DNA of 20,895 nt from Symbiodinium natans (GCA_905221605.1 CAJNDS010000707.1:1-20895); one strand, 5' to 3'. Positions 1 to 9,998 are shown, numbered from the stretch's first letter. Notes: a model not told the origin generated them from the letters alone. Made by a program: numbers and translations.

Positions 1-576
1 AACTTAAGCCCTAAACCCTAAGCTCCTGAGGTCCTAAGCGCCTAAGTACCTACCCCCTAAACCCTTAAACCCTCCTAAGCTCCTAAGCGCCTACCCCCTC
101 AACTCTTAAACCTTTTTCCAGCTCCTAAGCTCCTAAGCGCCTACCCCTACCCCCTAAACCCTGAGGTCCTAAGCGCCTAAGTGCCTACCCCCTGAATCCT
201 TAAACCCTCCTAAGCTCCTAAGCGCCTACCCCCTCAACCCTTAAACCTTCTTCCAGCTCCTAAGCTCCTAAGCGCCTATCCCCTAGATCCTTAAACCCTA
301 AGCTCCAAAGCTCCTCAGCGCCTACCCCCTAAACCCTTAAACTTAAACCCTAAACCCTAAGCTCCTGAGGTCCTAAGCGCCTAAGTGCCTACCCCCTAAA
401 TCCTTAAACCCTCCTAAGCTCCTAAGCGCCTACCCCCCAAACCCTTAAACCATAAATCAAACCCTAAACCTTAAGCTCCTAGGCTCCGAAATCCTTAAAC
501 CTAAACCCTAAACCCTATGCTCCTAAGCCGCTAAGAGCCTCAGCGCCTACCCCCTAAACCCTGAGGCCCCTAAATT
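1..576. repeat. Degenerate telomere-like / subtelomeric repeat
   Basis: The block is made of variants of CCCTAAACCC and CCTAAGCGCCTACCCCCT. CCCTAAA is the complement of the TTTAGGG telomere repeat used by dinoflagellates and plants, but exact heptamers are scattered among spacers, so this is subtelomeric or interstitial rather than a clean telomere. There is a higher order: the phrase CTGAGGTCCTAAGCGCCTAA recurs at 26, 161 and 365, and a truncated CTGAGG recurs at 561. The intervals are therefore 135 and 204 bp. The C-rich strand reads 5' to 3' into the window, the orientation expected if the chromosome end lies to the left. The repeat stops abruptly near 576, where AT-rich DNA begins. Confidence 0.8.
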
Positions 577-1050
577 CACGGGTCCCGAAACTAATTCAAA
601 TAATCTAAATCCCGTATTTAAATTATTTAAGTTGTTTAAATTCACAGGCCCCGAAAAAATCTAAGTAATTGAAAAAAACATTTAAGTTGTTCAAATTAGT
701 TAAATTGTTTAAATTATCTAAATGGTTTGGCTTCTGAGAAAATCCAATATATTTAAATTTAAATATTGTAAATCTATTGGGGTTTCTCAGAAGCCCTCCT
801 TTTGCCCCCAAAGAGAGATTATTCCTTTTTCATTCGGAATCCTTCCCTCTTCCTAACGAATAAAAAACTCCAATTCATTCCGAACATAACCAGCAAACCC
901 TCCTTTAACTACCATTAACCGAGAATAATTCTCAGAAATTCTTTGGCCGTTGCATTTTCCCATTCCAGTCTAATTAAATCAAACCTTATCAACAGTACCA
1001 AGTACCAAATATACAATTTTCACGAAGTTTCTCCGGTGAAGACCGACATT
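577..1050. other. AT-rich spacer, no gene seen
   Basis: Base composition changes sharply to AT-rich DNA with runs such as TTTAAATT. The phrase TTCACGGGTCCCGAAA near 577 returns as TTCACAGGCCCCGAAAA near 641, suggesting an old local duplication. The only open frame, on the minus strand from 811 to 623, encodes a low-complexity Asn/Leu-rich peptide and looks spurious. The small hairpin element inside is listed separately. Confidence 0.5.
729..795. repeat. Inverted repeat, possible MITE-like foldback
   Basis: GGCTTCTGAGAAA (729-741) and TTTCTCAGAAGCC (783-795) are perfect 13-bp reverse complements. The loop between them is AT-rich and partly self-complementary (CCAAT near its left, ATTGG near its right, ATTTAAATTTAAAT in the centre), so the whole 67 bp can fold into a long hairpin. 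Terminal inverted repeats around a short non-coding core resemble a miniature inverted-repeat element, but I could not identify a clear target-site duplication. Confidence 0.55.
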
Positions 1051-3128
1051 AATCATTTTACTATGCGGCCTTCCGATTTACGCAGCTGACAGCATGATGC
1101 CGAAAAACATATCGTACGCATGCCTAATCCATCCCAAGCACAGGTAAGGTTTAATTTTCCAACTAGAGCACTGCAGGCATCGCCCCACGACGCAAGCCTT
1201 CGAGGCCTCAAAGCAGGTGAGGGCGGAAGCCGATGGCGACCCGACGAAAGGTGTGCTGAGCTTCCGGCTTGCTTGGGCCTCTCGCAGTAATGATACGACT
1301 CCCGCATCCACAGGGTGCGCGCCAGCAGCAAATGCTGGTGTTGGCATCACGCCTCCGAGTGAAGCAGCTGGTGTGTCCAGTGCCAAATAGTGCCAATTCA
1401 TATCACTTTGTCTTTCATGCTCTGCTACTGGCCGGGGATGAACCATTGGATGAAATATTGATGAAATTTACCATGTTGGGGTCCTTGATCGCATAAGCAT
1501 GGCAGGGAAAGCGCCTGCCATGGAAGTTGCCGTACTGGTCAGACTCGGTGCCGCGCATCCCATTGGAAGCATTAGTGGCATGTGTGTCATGTGTGTCATG
1601 TGTGGCATTGGCGTAGGTGAAGGGGCTGAACAGATCCCAACAGCAGCTGGGACTGCAGGATGTGGGGCCGCGATTGCACTTGGCACAGGGTTTACAGGCA
1701 GCTGCGGCTGCCTCTGGGTGGGGACCGGGGAAGCTCCCAACACCACTGGACTGTGTGTTGCTTGATTTGCTTGGGCGTATCCCACGTGGCATTGGCAAAG
1801 GCGTTGCGGCGACAGCGGCCTCGAGACTCGCTGGTAAGATTCGAGGATTCAGGGGCACCAACGCAAGGGCGGACGCATGCACACAAAGCATTGCTGGGTA
1901 AGCGGCGCTGATGCTTGTAGTGGCAGGACTTGTGCCCTGCAACTGTTCAGCTGCTGGTCATGTCAGATCTGAAAGGGTTTGTCACGAATAACCTGCGAAG
2001 AGCGCCTTTCAACAGAGCTACCTCCTTCAATGAAGCAGCTCTGCTTTCCTCAACGCTGCAGCCCATGGCTCTGAGGGCAGGGCCTTGATGGTGAGGTAGA
2101 TCTCCCTCGCATCGGTGCCTGTTCCGAGTTGCATCACCGAGGAACATGTAAGAGAATGCACGGTCCCGATGCAAAGTGCACAGAGCCTGGCTTGGGCCAC
2201 TTGGGCCAATTTGGACACTTCGCGTGGGGGACGCGGTGCTGGCGGGCACGCGGCCTTGATGTTTCCATCAAGCGGTGGTGAAAGCGGTGGCTGCGGGCCA
2301 TTAGCCTGAGGCGCTGGCTCACCTTCGGCTGCAAGATCGCGCTGGACCTGCCGCCCACCATATCCCACTATCAGCATTGGTCCAATATGGGTCCACAGCT
2401 ATTTGCTGTTGCGGTGTGCATTCCAAGGCCCGGGCTGAGAGGAGAGCCGATGACGATCCTGGCCCTGGGCTGCCGCCAACGATGCGTGGAAAGCATCCCA
2501 GGGTCTTTGGCTGCGCAGCCAAACATCACCTGGAACTTGGGAGAGCAGAGGGGCAAAGTTACTGGAGGGGGCTTTTTTTGAGAGGGGGCTTTGAGAGTTC
2601 TCTGCATGTGCCGGCCTGCTTGCTTTAGCCTCGCTTCGGCAGCTGAAGATGGCTGTTGCAGACCCAGGGTACGCAGCCTGCACACGTCAGGTCTCAGCAA
2701 AATGGAGTGCAGGCTCAGTAGGCTTAGGTCTGCGAAGAATGTTGGGTGTCTGGCCCAGTTGGCAGGACCTGCTTCTCACTGGCTCCTTTTTCCACGGTGA
2801 CTTTCACCCGCAGTAAGCCCACGATGCCTTGACATCGGTCAACCTATGGCATCTTTGACATATGCTGGCATGCCGGAATTTGATCGCTGTTAAGGCAGCA
2901 GCCCTGTCCGTCATTTGCAAGTGTGATGTCCGAGTTGTACCCAAAGGGGTAGAACTGATGACACCTCCGCGTTTCAACAAACCCCTCCCTCAAGTTCGAC
3001 GGTTCCGCAGATGTTGGACTGCGGCCGGAGAATAGCAGATCCCTCAAGATGCATGTCCTGAGATCAGCTTCGGATGCTCCATTAAGATGCAGAAGAGCCA
3101 TGTCCAGTTGCACCATGTTGCACCGGTC
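1051..3128. other. No confident gene
   Basis: GC content returns to about half. Several open frames of 60-175 codons exist on both strands, the longest on the minus strand at 1942-1415, but none shows a family motif or a chain of compatible splice sites that I can recognise. A small 9-bp repeat, CATGTGTGT, occurs three times at 1579-1605. The minus-strand frame that contains the C2-like exon ending at 3129 stays open to 2844, so the left part of that gene may extend into this stretch. Confidence 0.4.
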
Positions 3129-3855
3129 CTCACAAGCTACGTGGAACTCCAGGTCTTCACCCTCCACGTAGTCTTGAAGGTCACCTTCCAGATTCCAGAC
3201 CTCCAAGATGGCACAAACGACATGTCATAAGAATCATCCGAAAAAGTCTCATAAGAAGGATAATAACAATAGTAACATAACCGTAAGCGACATCAGAATG
3301 ACAAGCGACCTCACACTAACACAGATGCTCAAATACAGGAAGTGAGGCTCTAGATTCGTAGGCCCTGGGCAGTCTGATATCCCTGCTCCATGGCAGGGCC
3401 CGTCTGCAAGTCGGCATATCTTCGCCTCGGGCTATGCACCTCCAGCATCCTCCGACTCCGGATTTGCTGTGCTTCAACCATGCGAGGCTGGCCCGGCGAT
3501 GGCGCAAATACAGGAGAACGCTCTCCTGGTGTCGCATGCGTACCGCTGTCTGGGATGATCGACAGCCAATACCCAGCCTGGAAGACAAGTCCATCCCATG
3601 TAATCCTCGAAAGCTCTGGATGAGCACTTTGAGCCTGCGTGAGACCAGTAAGCTATGTGCTCGAGATGCAGGATGCTTCCGACTGCTTCAGAGGTGAGCT
3701 GCGTCCAAGGACCTCTTTGGGCTCAGTGTCGGCTTCGATGTTCGTCTAGGGCCTGGGCGATCCATGTTTTGGTCTCAGAAAGCCCCCGTATCGCCCTTGT
3801 GAAGATGATGAAGGGCTTGAGGCTCACATCTCTCACTCGGCCATCTATAACATGA
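3129..3855 (-). CDS. PH-like and degenerate C2-like exons (partial)
   Basis: This is a tentative set of minus-strand exons. A frame around 3855-3723 reads KPFIIFTRAIRGLSETKTW then IAQALDEH, resembling the last strand and helix of a pleckstrin-homology domain (hydrophobic strand, then W-I-x-x-A-L). A C2-like start follows: exon 3634-3578 reads LKVLIQSFRGLHGMDLSS, joined through a 52-bp GC-AG intron (3526-3577) to exon 3525-3493, RAFSCICAIAG. In ordinary C2 domains the last part would be SDPYCxCxxxG, so the calcium-binding DPY appears replaced. Exon 3200-3129 reads VWNLEGDLQDYVEGEDLEF then HVACE, matching the WN-to-FxV strands of a C2 fold. The exon linking 3493 to 3200 was not found. It could be the C-terminal part of the same protein as the C2 exons to the right, or a decayed copy. 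C2 domains bind phospholipid, often with calcium; loss of the Asp suggests calcium-independent or no binding. Confidence 0.45.
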
Positions 3856-4321
3856 AAATGCCGGGTTTGAACTCTTGACGACCTGGGTCCCAGGCTCGTA
3901 GGCTTGTCTTGACCACGTTGTCCCACGGCCTCCAAGTGCTTTTGGTGCTGGTGCTTCTCGCGACGACCAGCCGAAGCCTTGACAACCAATCTTGATCGGT
4001 GCTGCATATGGCATCATCAGATCAGCACGGGTACAATGAGTACAGTAAGCTTCGGACTGCCGTTCGCTGAATCCTGTGGCAGGTGACCTGCCGTGTACAA
4101 TCTGGCTGTGCCGTGATGCACAATGGCCATATTAGCCATGATCCCCCGCTGGCCCGAAAACTGAACTCCTGCCTGCAGCCGAAGGGACGGCTTCTCGAAG
4201 TCCCTCTCAGTCTGGGCCTCGAGGCTGCAAAAGCCACAAGCCACCTGTCTTGGACCTCTTGGACCTGTTGGATCTTGGGAACCCACATCGCAGATGTCTA
4301 AGTCAAGGTCCCCGTCGAAGC

Positions 4322-5244
4322 CTTGAGACATGCAATAGGCCAACAGAGATTCGTGCATGTTAAACCCCCAGCTCGGTTGCTTGGCCTTCAAATCTCCTCA
4401 GGCCGTGGCCATGTGGAAGGATTTGATCTGCTGTGAGCACAGCCTGGGAAGCACACGCCGCGTGAAATGCAACTCCAGATACTGATATTGTCAGCATGGG
4501 GCTTGAAGGGTTTGTGCACACGAATGGACTTCAACGTAGCACATCGCAGTTCAAGGAACCTGTCACCAAAACAACTATAAGGGCAGGTTCCCGTTCCAGC
4601 AAGGACTCCCCGTTAGAGGGATTCAAACTGTCTGTGCCCAGAAAGACCTTCAGAACAACCGCCGCATAATTATCACATCGGCGCTGGGAAGAGGACAGTG
4701 GCAAGCAGCGTGTCCTTGTCTGGCCAAACTTCCTCCCAAAAGTGTCGGTTCGAGTCTGAAACACAAGGCAAAGCCAAGGAAGCAGTTCAAAAGAGGCCGG
4801 TCCTTGCTGTATACAGAGAAGGCGAGCGGATCCTTGCCTGAAAACTCCATGCCAACCGTCTTGTTCCAGACCTCGTCAGCACTTTCAGCACGCACCCTCC
4901 AAGCCTTCCACAGACCCTCCTGCATTTCATGATTGCGACGTGTAAAGGCTGCCTTACAGGTGGTAGGGCCCCGTGTAGGGCCCCGTGCTGGTTCATGCGA
5001 GTCGGGGACCACAGCTGTTCGGCACTGAAAGGGCATGTCTCCGGCAACGTCGCAAAGGCAGTACGGGCTGCACCTCGTGGGCTGAAGCACAGTGATGCTA
5101 GAAGACTCTTGAAGCTGCTTTATTGCATGGCCGCACTTGTCAACTTGCATGACCCAGTCAGGAAGGCCAGGGTTGGTGCCTGCCAGCCCTGCCCGAAGCC
5201 GGCAGCGCGGCGGCCGAAGCCATTGTGATCCGAAGCTGCCAAAC
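4322..5244 (-). CDS. C2-domain module B, calcium ligands altered (partial)
   Basis: Minus-strand exons join in phase into one C2 fold. Exon 5244-5180 reads VWQLRITMASAAALPASGRAG; 5067-4989 reads PYCLCDVAGDMPFQC then RTAVVPDSHEP; 4871-4770 reads VWNKTVGMEFSGKDPLAF then SVYSKDRPLLNCFLGF; 4647-4560 reads VFLGTDSLNPSNGESL then LEREPALIVVLVT. A possible next exon, 4393-4322, reads LKAKQPSWGFNMHESLL then AYCMSQ. Introns 5068-5179, 4872-4988 and 4648-4769 are GC-AG; 4394-4559 is GT-AG. The order (first strand, PYC, VWN, FSVYSKD, FLG, final strand) is that of a type-I C2 domain of about 125 residues. The loop-1 aspartates are not seen (ASG and SPY replace the usual Asp and DPY), while the loop-3 Asp (SKD) remains. 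The start is uncertain: the frame runs further upstream through a duplicated GEKLRKPA motif. It may belong to the same protein as the flanking C2 segments. Confidence 0.7.
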
Positions 5245-5247
5245 CTT

Positions 5248-5295
5248 CGCAGGCTTTCGAAGTTTTTCCCCCGCAGGCTTTCGAAGTTTTTCCCC
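5248..5295. repeat. 24-bp perfect tandem duplication
   Basis: The unit beginning CGCAGGCTTTCGAAG is present twice without change, at 5248-5271 and 5272-5295. Because 24 is a multiple of three, the minus-strand frame that leads into C2 module B stays open and reads GEKLRKPA twice. The copies sit directly against the proposed splice acceptor at 5244, so they are either a repeated basic peptide upstream of the C2 domain or the 3' end of an intron. Confidence 0.9.
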
Positions 5296-5467
5296 GCAAA
5301 GTTGATGAAAGCATTGGGAGGAAGCGTCCCTGGGGGCGCAGCATCGTGAAGGCCCCGGGGCGAAGCCGAGGAGCAGGAGCCACCCCTCCCAAGACACAGA
5401 AGTATCTGCTAGATGTCTCTAGAATACTCCAACACTTACATCCTCATATTTGATTTGTTGAGGCGTT

Positions 5468-8423
5468 TCATTCTAGGCTGCCGCCTGCAGAGCCATCACC
5501 ATAAGCGTTGTAAGGTCGCGTTCCGCATGTGAGGGACGGGGGAAAGGGCGGGGGTCCAGAGTCCGTTAAACTAGATTCAGAAGCGAACAAATTTGGCACA
5601 CCTCTGTTCTCGATGGGAATTCTCTTGGCGAGGATGCTGTCGGAGAGGAAGCTGCTGGGGAGGATGTGCGCTGCTGGTTTCCTGTGTCCTGGAAGGCTAG
5701 TCACATGAATCATGTGAGGGATGATTTGCCTGCGACAACCGCAGGGCCGTCCTCCCGGGCTCCTTTGGCTTCCTGTCTGGCGTCTCCTCAGTGTCGTAAA
5801 GCCTTAGGAGCTTGCGCAGTTTTTTTGCAGAACTCGTACAAGTGCGTGCTCAACAGCAGTGATGGGCCTCAGCTTCGAACAACTTCTGGGCTTCGGCCGT
5901 ATCCATTACAGTCTCGCTTGCCGGCTGTGCAGTGGGTAGCTGAGGAGGAACGGGTAAGCGCACCTGTCAACGTCAGAGCTGGCTAGTCCCAGTCGCTCAC
6001 CCACTCTTCTGTCTCAACACTCTTCCTCAAAGCTGCAACGGGATACGACTTGCCAAACCCACGTGCTGCGCCTGGCCCTCATCCACCGTGATTCGCAGGT
6101 GCAATAGAGCCTGGCTGACATGCAGACTTGCCTAGTGCACAGTGTTGCCAGGTTGCCAAAGCAACTCGCACTTCAGAGACATTCAGCAACATGCCAGGGG
6201 AGCGTTCCTGCCCCCGGGAACACCCTCCAGCATGACATCACCCTCGAACCCCTTCCTGACCGGTGACGTCGGATGCAGTGCTAGAGGCTGGACATGCTTT
6301 GGCAAAGATCTGAACTTTACGCCCATCTTTGTTTTCGCTCACTTCGGCCATTTTGGGGATTGAATCTATCGTCAGTCTGTCGCAAGTCGAACTACGGATG
6401 ATATCTACCACGATCATCTGCATATGTATGCCTGTAGAGATAGAAAAAAAGAGGTGCACACAAAGAACATTTCATAGGGACTCTAGAGCAGCACATGTAT
6501 TCTGCACAGCCACTCTAGGACTCTAGGAATACTCTAGGAATGCTGTGCAGGCTGAGCCACGGATAGAATTCCTCGCTCTCCAAGGTCACTTGACCGAGGA
6601 AGTCGGAGCCGATCCCGCGAAAGTCCAGCAGACCTCATTGGACGCCAGGGCGTCTCTTGGGGTTTTTGGGCGCTTCTCTTAAGATCCCATCGCTGCCATA
6701 GCCAGAAAGGGCCCTGCCTCATGGCTCCCTATCCCTTATCCAATTCTGGCGCGGACTTCAAGCACGCAGCCTGTAGCAACACTGTAGTGACCGTGGTAGA
6801 CGGAATCCGGGATCCAAACGTTCCGTCAAGTCCTTGAAGGAGTCATCCTGATGCTGGTGGATTCAAGTATGGCAAAGTATGGGGAGGACTTCAACCAAGG
6901 GGGGTCCTTATCCAGCACCTGGAACTGCAGGTTGGCGCCGGGCTTGTATCGGAACTCGTGCTCCTGGGCATCCCCGCATGGAACATCGTTGTCCAGGATA
7001 CATGTACATGCAGATTAAATGATCATGAAGTGTGCACTTGGGGAATCATTTATCTTAACATCTAGCGGAATCTAGCAGCCCTGCCCCTGCCCCGAGGTTG
7101 AGGGGATTACGTCTTTGTAAGTTTAGATAAGGATGCAGAAGCCGGCCTCGTTCCACACCGGGTCCAGCGTCTGCCTGCAGACCTGCCACCACAGTAATAT
7201 TCAACTGCATCTTAGCTAGAAAGCTCGCACAGTACCCACATGTCCCATCCTACACTTTCGTCAGTGTCAGGGCCTCGCAGTGGGGACTGTTCAGGGTTTG
7301 GCCACTGCTTGTCGGGTGTATAGTCACTCCAGTCGTGTCTTAACACTGATAATGTCTCTGTGGCATTTTAAGGTTTCGGTTTTGCTGTATCTCTTTCGAG
7401 CCAGGGTTAGGGTTAAGATCTTTTTGAGCTAGAGCAGTACTGAGTGGGTTAACGTTTTGTAGGATCAAAGGGTTGTTGAGGCACTAGGATCTGAAAAGTT
7501 GTGTTTGCGGCTTGCTTTGGGTTAGGACTTAAGGTTTGCTTGTGCCGTAATTAGGCTGTAGGGGGTCTGAGGTTCCGCTTGCTAAATACAAAGACTTCAT
7601 CTCCGAGACGCTCTCTGTGGAGGGTAGGAGCAGCAGCATGAGAAGGTGTCAAGATTTACGAAAGCAGGATGATAGACGCCGAAGGTGAGCAAAACATCCA
7701 CAGGGGGGGAACCTCATCAAGCGGCTGCCTGCCTCTCCACATTGGTGCAATTTACTCCGTTTGGCTTTATGACAATAAACATGGGAAGTCCAATCATGGT
7801 TGCAATGAAATCTCGACTTCCTTTCTCTCGGATTTCTCAGCTCGAAGCATACACTGGGATCAGTTACTTTCTCTCACCTTAACGACAGGAAGAGGAGGAA
7901 GGTGAAACTCGACTATTGACTTGGCTTCTCGCTCTATTTTCATTCGAAATATCAAACAGCAAGAAAGAAAGGTCGAATCGAAGTACTCAATGCAACAAAC
8001 CTCAAGGTCCCAAGAGCCTTCGTGATAACACAACGCAAACAGAACCTCTGTGGTCTCTCCAAGCTCGAGGGTGCGTACCTGTAGTATCAGTATTTGCACG
8101 TTAGCCTCCTATCATCTCCCCACCATGTCGCTACGCTCGCCTGGGTTTGAAAGACCGGGTCCTTACCCGGAGGCAAGTAACACACCACGTATGGATCGGA
8201 CCTCAGAGCCAGCAGCAAGGGGTGTAAGACTATTTTCTACGGTAACTTCATCTACTGTGGCCTCGTATAAGAAGCATGAAGCATATGTGGGAGCTTGTCG
8301 TCTTCTTGCAGGTGAGTAAGGATCCTGCAGTCCTTTGCTGTCACCACGTGGTAGATCAGAGGCGCTGTGAACGTAGACCTTTCGCCGGGTCCGTGCATCA
8401 AGTTGGGGCGAAAGCTTTGCCGA
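5468..8423 (-). CDS. C2-domain protein A, multi-exon, 5' incomplete
   Basis: A C2 domain is spread over many small minus-strand exons that join in phase. 8423-8329 includes SASDLPRGDSKG; 8201-8141 reads SDPYVVCYLPPGKDPVFQTQ; 7182-7147 VCRQTLDPVWNE; 6963-6907 EHEFRYKPGANLQFQVLDK; 6847-6820 DDSFKDLTE (tentative); 6633-6561 includes GIGSDFLGQVTLESEEFY; 6255-6195 includes KGFEGDVMLEGV; 6110-6072 ALLHLRITVDEGQ. These give the full C2 order, with calcium ligands in loop 1 (RGD, SDPY) and loop 3 (LDKD), so calcium-dependent membrane binding is likely. Tail exons follow: 5963-5868 (ending TAEAQKLFEAE), 5772-5730 (EAKGAREDGPAVVA) and 5688 onward. The last frame either stops at 5468 after a Pro-rich stretch or leaves by a GT donor at 5601. 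Introns are mostly GC-AG, with GA-AG at 6848-6906 and GT-AG at 6634-6819 and 6256-6560. The 41-bp intron 5689-5729 is short and doubtful. An in-frame stop near 8447 shows that exon 8423 is internal; upstream exons were not found. The wider protein family is unknown. Confidence 0.82.
7183..8140 (-). other. Long intron of C2 gene A (958 bp)
   Basis: It begins GC after FQTQ and ends AG before VCRQTLDPVWNE; the two exons join in phase across a well-known C2 junction (FQTxVxxxTLxPxWNE). It is about five times longer than the gene's median intron. Inside, 7405-7416 contains two TTAGGG-like units, too few to call telomeric. A second open stretch at 8078-8018 (starting VRTLELGETTEVLF) has usable acceptor and donor sites but does not fit the C2 order and its phase differs at the far end, so it is treated as intronic. 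Confidence 0.65.
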
Positions 8424-8749
8424 CTGGAACACATCCCCAGGCCTTCAAGCGTGTCGCCAAGGCAATGTGGTGCGCCGGTGCCGGCATGAGGAACACCAGC
8501 CGGGGCTGTGTGACGCTTTAGGGTGATTCATGTGGCTGATGTGCTCAGATCCAAATTGCTATGCATTGTCATAGCGGTTGTCGATGGCCGAGCCGATGAA
8601 TTTGGGCTGCTTGCATCCGCAGGCTCAAGGAAGCGCCTTGAACCATGGGGTTGCAAACAGGACCAGGACCTGGTCATTTTAAACGGGCATATTTTTTTCC
8701 CGAAAGCATCGCGAAGGGTTCTTCCGTGCGGAGCCCTCTGACCCAACAA
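8424..8749. other. Upstream of C2 gene A, nothing assigned
   Basis: Earlier exons of C2 gene A should lie here or further right. The minus-strand stretch 8505-8443 is open, but the gap from it to the next exon is only 19 bases, too short for an intron. No promoter motif is recognisable; dinoflagellate promoters generally lack a TATA box, so its absence says little. Confidence 0.35.
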
Positions 8750-8945
8750 CATAGAGTGAAGTGCATAGAGTCAAGTGCATAGAGTCAAGTGCATGGAGTG
8801 AAGTGCATAGAGTGAAGTGCATAGAGTGAAGTGCATAGAGTGAAGTGCATAGAGTGAATTGCATAGAGTGAATTGCATAGTGTGAATTGCATAGAGTGAA
8901 GTGCATAGAGTGAAGTGCATAGAGTGAATTGCATAGAGTGAAGTA
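8750..8945. repeat. 14-bp tandem array, 14 copies
   Basis: The unit CATAGAGTGAAGTG repeats 14 times with perfect 14-bp spacing (starts at 8750, 8764, 8778 and so on to 8932). Variation is limited to a few positions: GTCAAG in copies 2 and 3, CATGG in copy 4, GAATTG in later copies, and CATAGTG once. There are no indels. Fourteen is not a multiple of three, so open frames through it rotate and are not evidence of coding. Related, more decayed 14-mers recur at 12600-12860. Confidence 0.95.
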
Positions 8946-9069
8946 GAAGTTAATAGAAATTACGAGATTTACGTAGAATTTAGTAGACCTTCGTACCCAG
9001 TCCTAGATTCCTAAATTAAAATTACTCTTTCTAAGGCGGCGGGCTGGGTTGACATCGCCAATCGGGATT
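8946..9069. other. Short AT-rich spacer between arrays
   Basis: About 120 bp of mostly AT-rich sequence with phrases such as TAGTAGA and GTAGAATTTAG separates the 14-bp array from the 73-bp array. No gene or clear repeat is seen. Confidence 0.4.
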
Positions 9070-9534
9070 GCAACCCTCTGCGGGCTTCGGCGTGGTCGCG
9101 GTGCTAAAACCGTCGTTTTTTTTTGTTTCTTGATTTGCGCGGACAACCCTCTGCGGGTTTCGGCGTGGTCGCGGTGCTAAAACCGTCGGTTTTTTACGTT
9201 TCTTTAGGTCCGCGGACAACCCTCTGCGGGTTTCGGCGTGGTCGCGGTGCTAAAACCGTCGTTTTTTTACGTTTCTTTAGGTCCGCGGACAACCCTCTGC
9301 GGGTAATCGCCGGGTCGCGGTGCTAAAACCGTCGTTTTCTGTACTTTTTTCCGTGGCCGCAGACAATCCTCTGCGGGTTTCGGCGTTGGCGCGGTGCCAA
9401 AACCGTCGTGTTTTTGCGTTTTGTGACATACAAACGTAACCCCTCTGCGGGTTTCGGCGTTGGCGCGGTGCCAAAACCGTCGTGTTTTTGCGTTTCTTGA
9501 CATGCAAACGTAACCCCGCTGCGGGTTTTCGCGT
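9070..9534. repeat. 73/74-bp tandem repeat array, about 6-7 copies
   Basis: The phrase CCTCTGCGGGTTTCGGCG marks each copy. Consecutive copies are spaced 73, 73, 73, 74, 74 and 74 bp, starting near 9072. Each unit has a GC-rich half, a short imperfect hairpin CGGTGCTAAAACCG, then a T-rich run and ACGTTTCTT or GCGTTTTGT. The first copies carry TAAAACC and GTGGTCGC; the later ones carry CAAAACC and GTTGGCGC, so there are two subfamilies in order. The last copy merges into the next block at GTGCTCGCGGTGCGAAAACC. Confidence 0.92.
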
Positions 9535-9998
9535 GCTCGCGGTGCGAAAACCGTAGTGTTTTTGCGTTTTTTTTGTCGACTTGTGTAGCACAGACGTAGC
9601 ACGCCGGGGACTTCCATGGCTGGAAAATCGACTTTTGTAGTACAAACGTAGTACGCCGCGGACACGCGGAGCTTCCGTGCCTGGAAAGTCGACTTTTTGT
9701 AGTACAAACGTAGTACGCCGCGGACACGCTCAGCTGCCGTGGCTGGAAAGTCGACTCTTGTAGCACAGACGTATAGTACGCCGGGGACACGCGGAGCTTC
9801 CGTGGCTGGAAAGTCGACTTTTTGTAGTACAGACGTGTAGTACGCCGGGGACACCCGGAGCTTCCGTGGCTGGAAAGTCGACTTTTGTAGTACAAACGTA
9901 GTACGCCGCGGACACGCGGAGCTTCCAGGGCTGGAAAGTCGACATTTTCTAGTGCAGACGTAGTACGCCGCGGACGCCCTGGGCGTCTGAAAACACCG
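9535..9998. repeat. 61-64-bp repeat block, first copy
   Basis: Units carry TCGAC (a SalI site when preceded by G), GTAGTAC and GGAGCTTCCGTGGCTGGAAA. The TCGAC motifs start at 9576, 9628, 9689, 9751, 9814, 9878 and 9939, giving spacings of 52, 61, 62, 63, 64 and 61. The block ends at CCCTGGGCGTCTGAAAACAC and passes directly into the 42-bp array. The same spacing series recurs exactly 1059 bp downstream. Confidence 0.93.

Noticed and set aside
3457-3480. Exon linking the two C2-C pieces (GCA AAT CCG, reading ANP before VWN)
   Set aside because: It would need a 21-bp intron upstream, too short for a spliceosomal intron, so the link is left unresolved.
4838-4952. Open stretch reading RRNHEMQEGLWKAWRVRAE as an exon of C2 module B
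   Set aside because: Splicing from HEP (4989) to VWNK (4871) gives the standard C2 order in phase, so 4872-4988 is an intron. The apparent CAG|GCAAGG donor at 4838 lies inside the FSGKDPLAFSVY coding stretch.
7403-7417. Interstitial telomere (AGGGTTAGGGTTA)
   Set aside because: Only two units, of the TTAGGG rather than the TTTAGGG type, inside an intron; chance is adequate.
8018-8078. Extra C2 exon (VRTLELGETTEVLF)
   Set aside because: It has splice-like borders, but the C2 fold continues directly from FQTQ (8141) to VCRQTLDPVWNE (7182) in phase 0, and including it would leave phase 1.
8276-8320. Plus-strand exon ending at a perfect GTGAGT donor (8312)
   Set aside because: It overlaps the minus-strand C2 intron and exon border. 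No plus-strand motif or downstream acceptor chain was found.
8443-8505. Upstream exon of C2 gene A (PRLVFLMPAPAHHIALATRL)
   Set aside because: It is in phase, but only 19 bases separate it from the exon at 8423, too short for an intron, and reading through gives a stop.
9070-9534. Series of intrinsic terminators (hairpin plus T-run in each 73-bp unit)
   Set aside because: The stem is only four base pairs, and such terminators are bacterial. The pattern is a by-product of the repeat unit.
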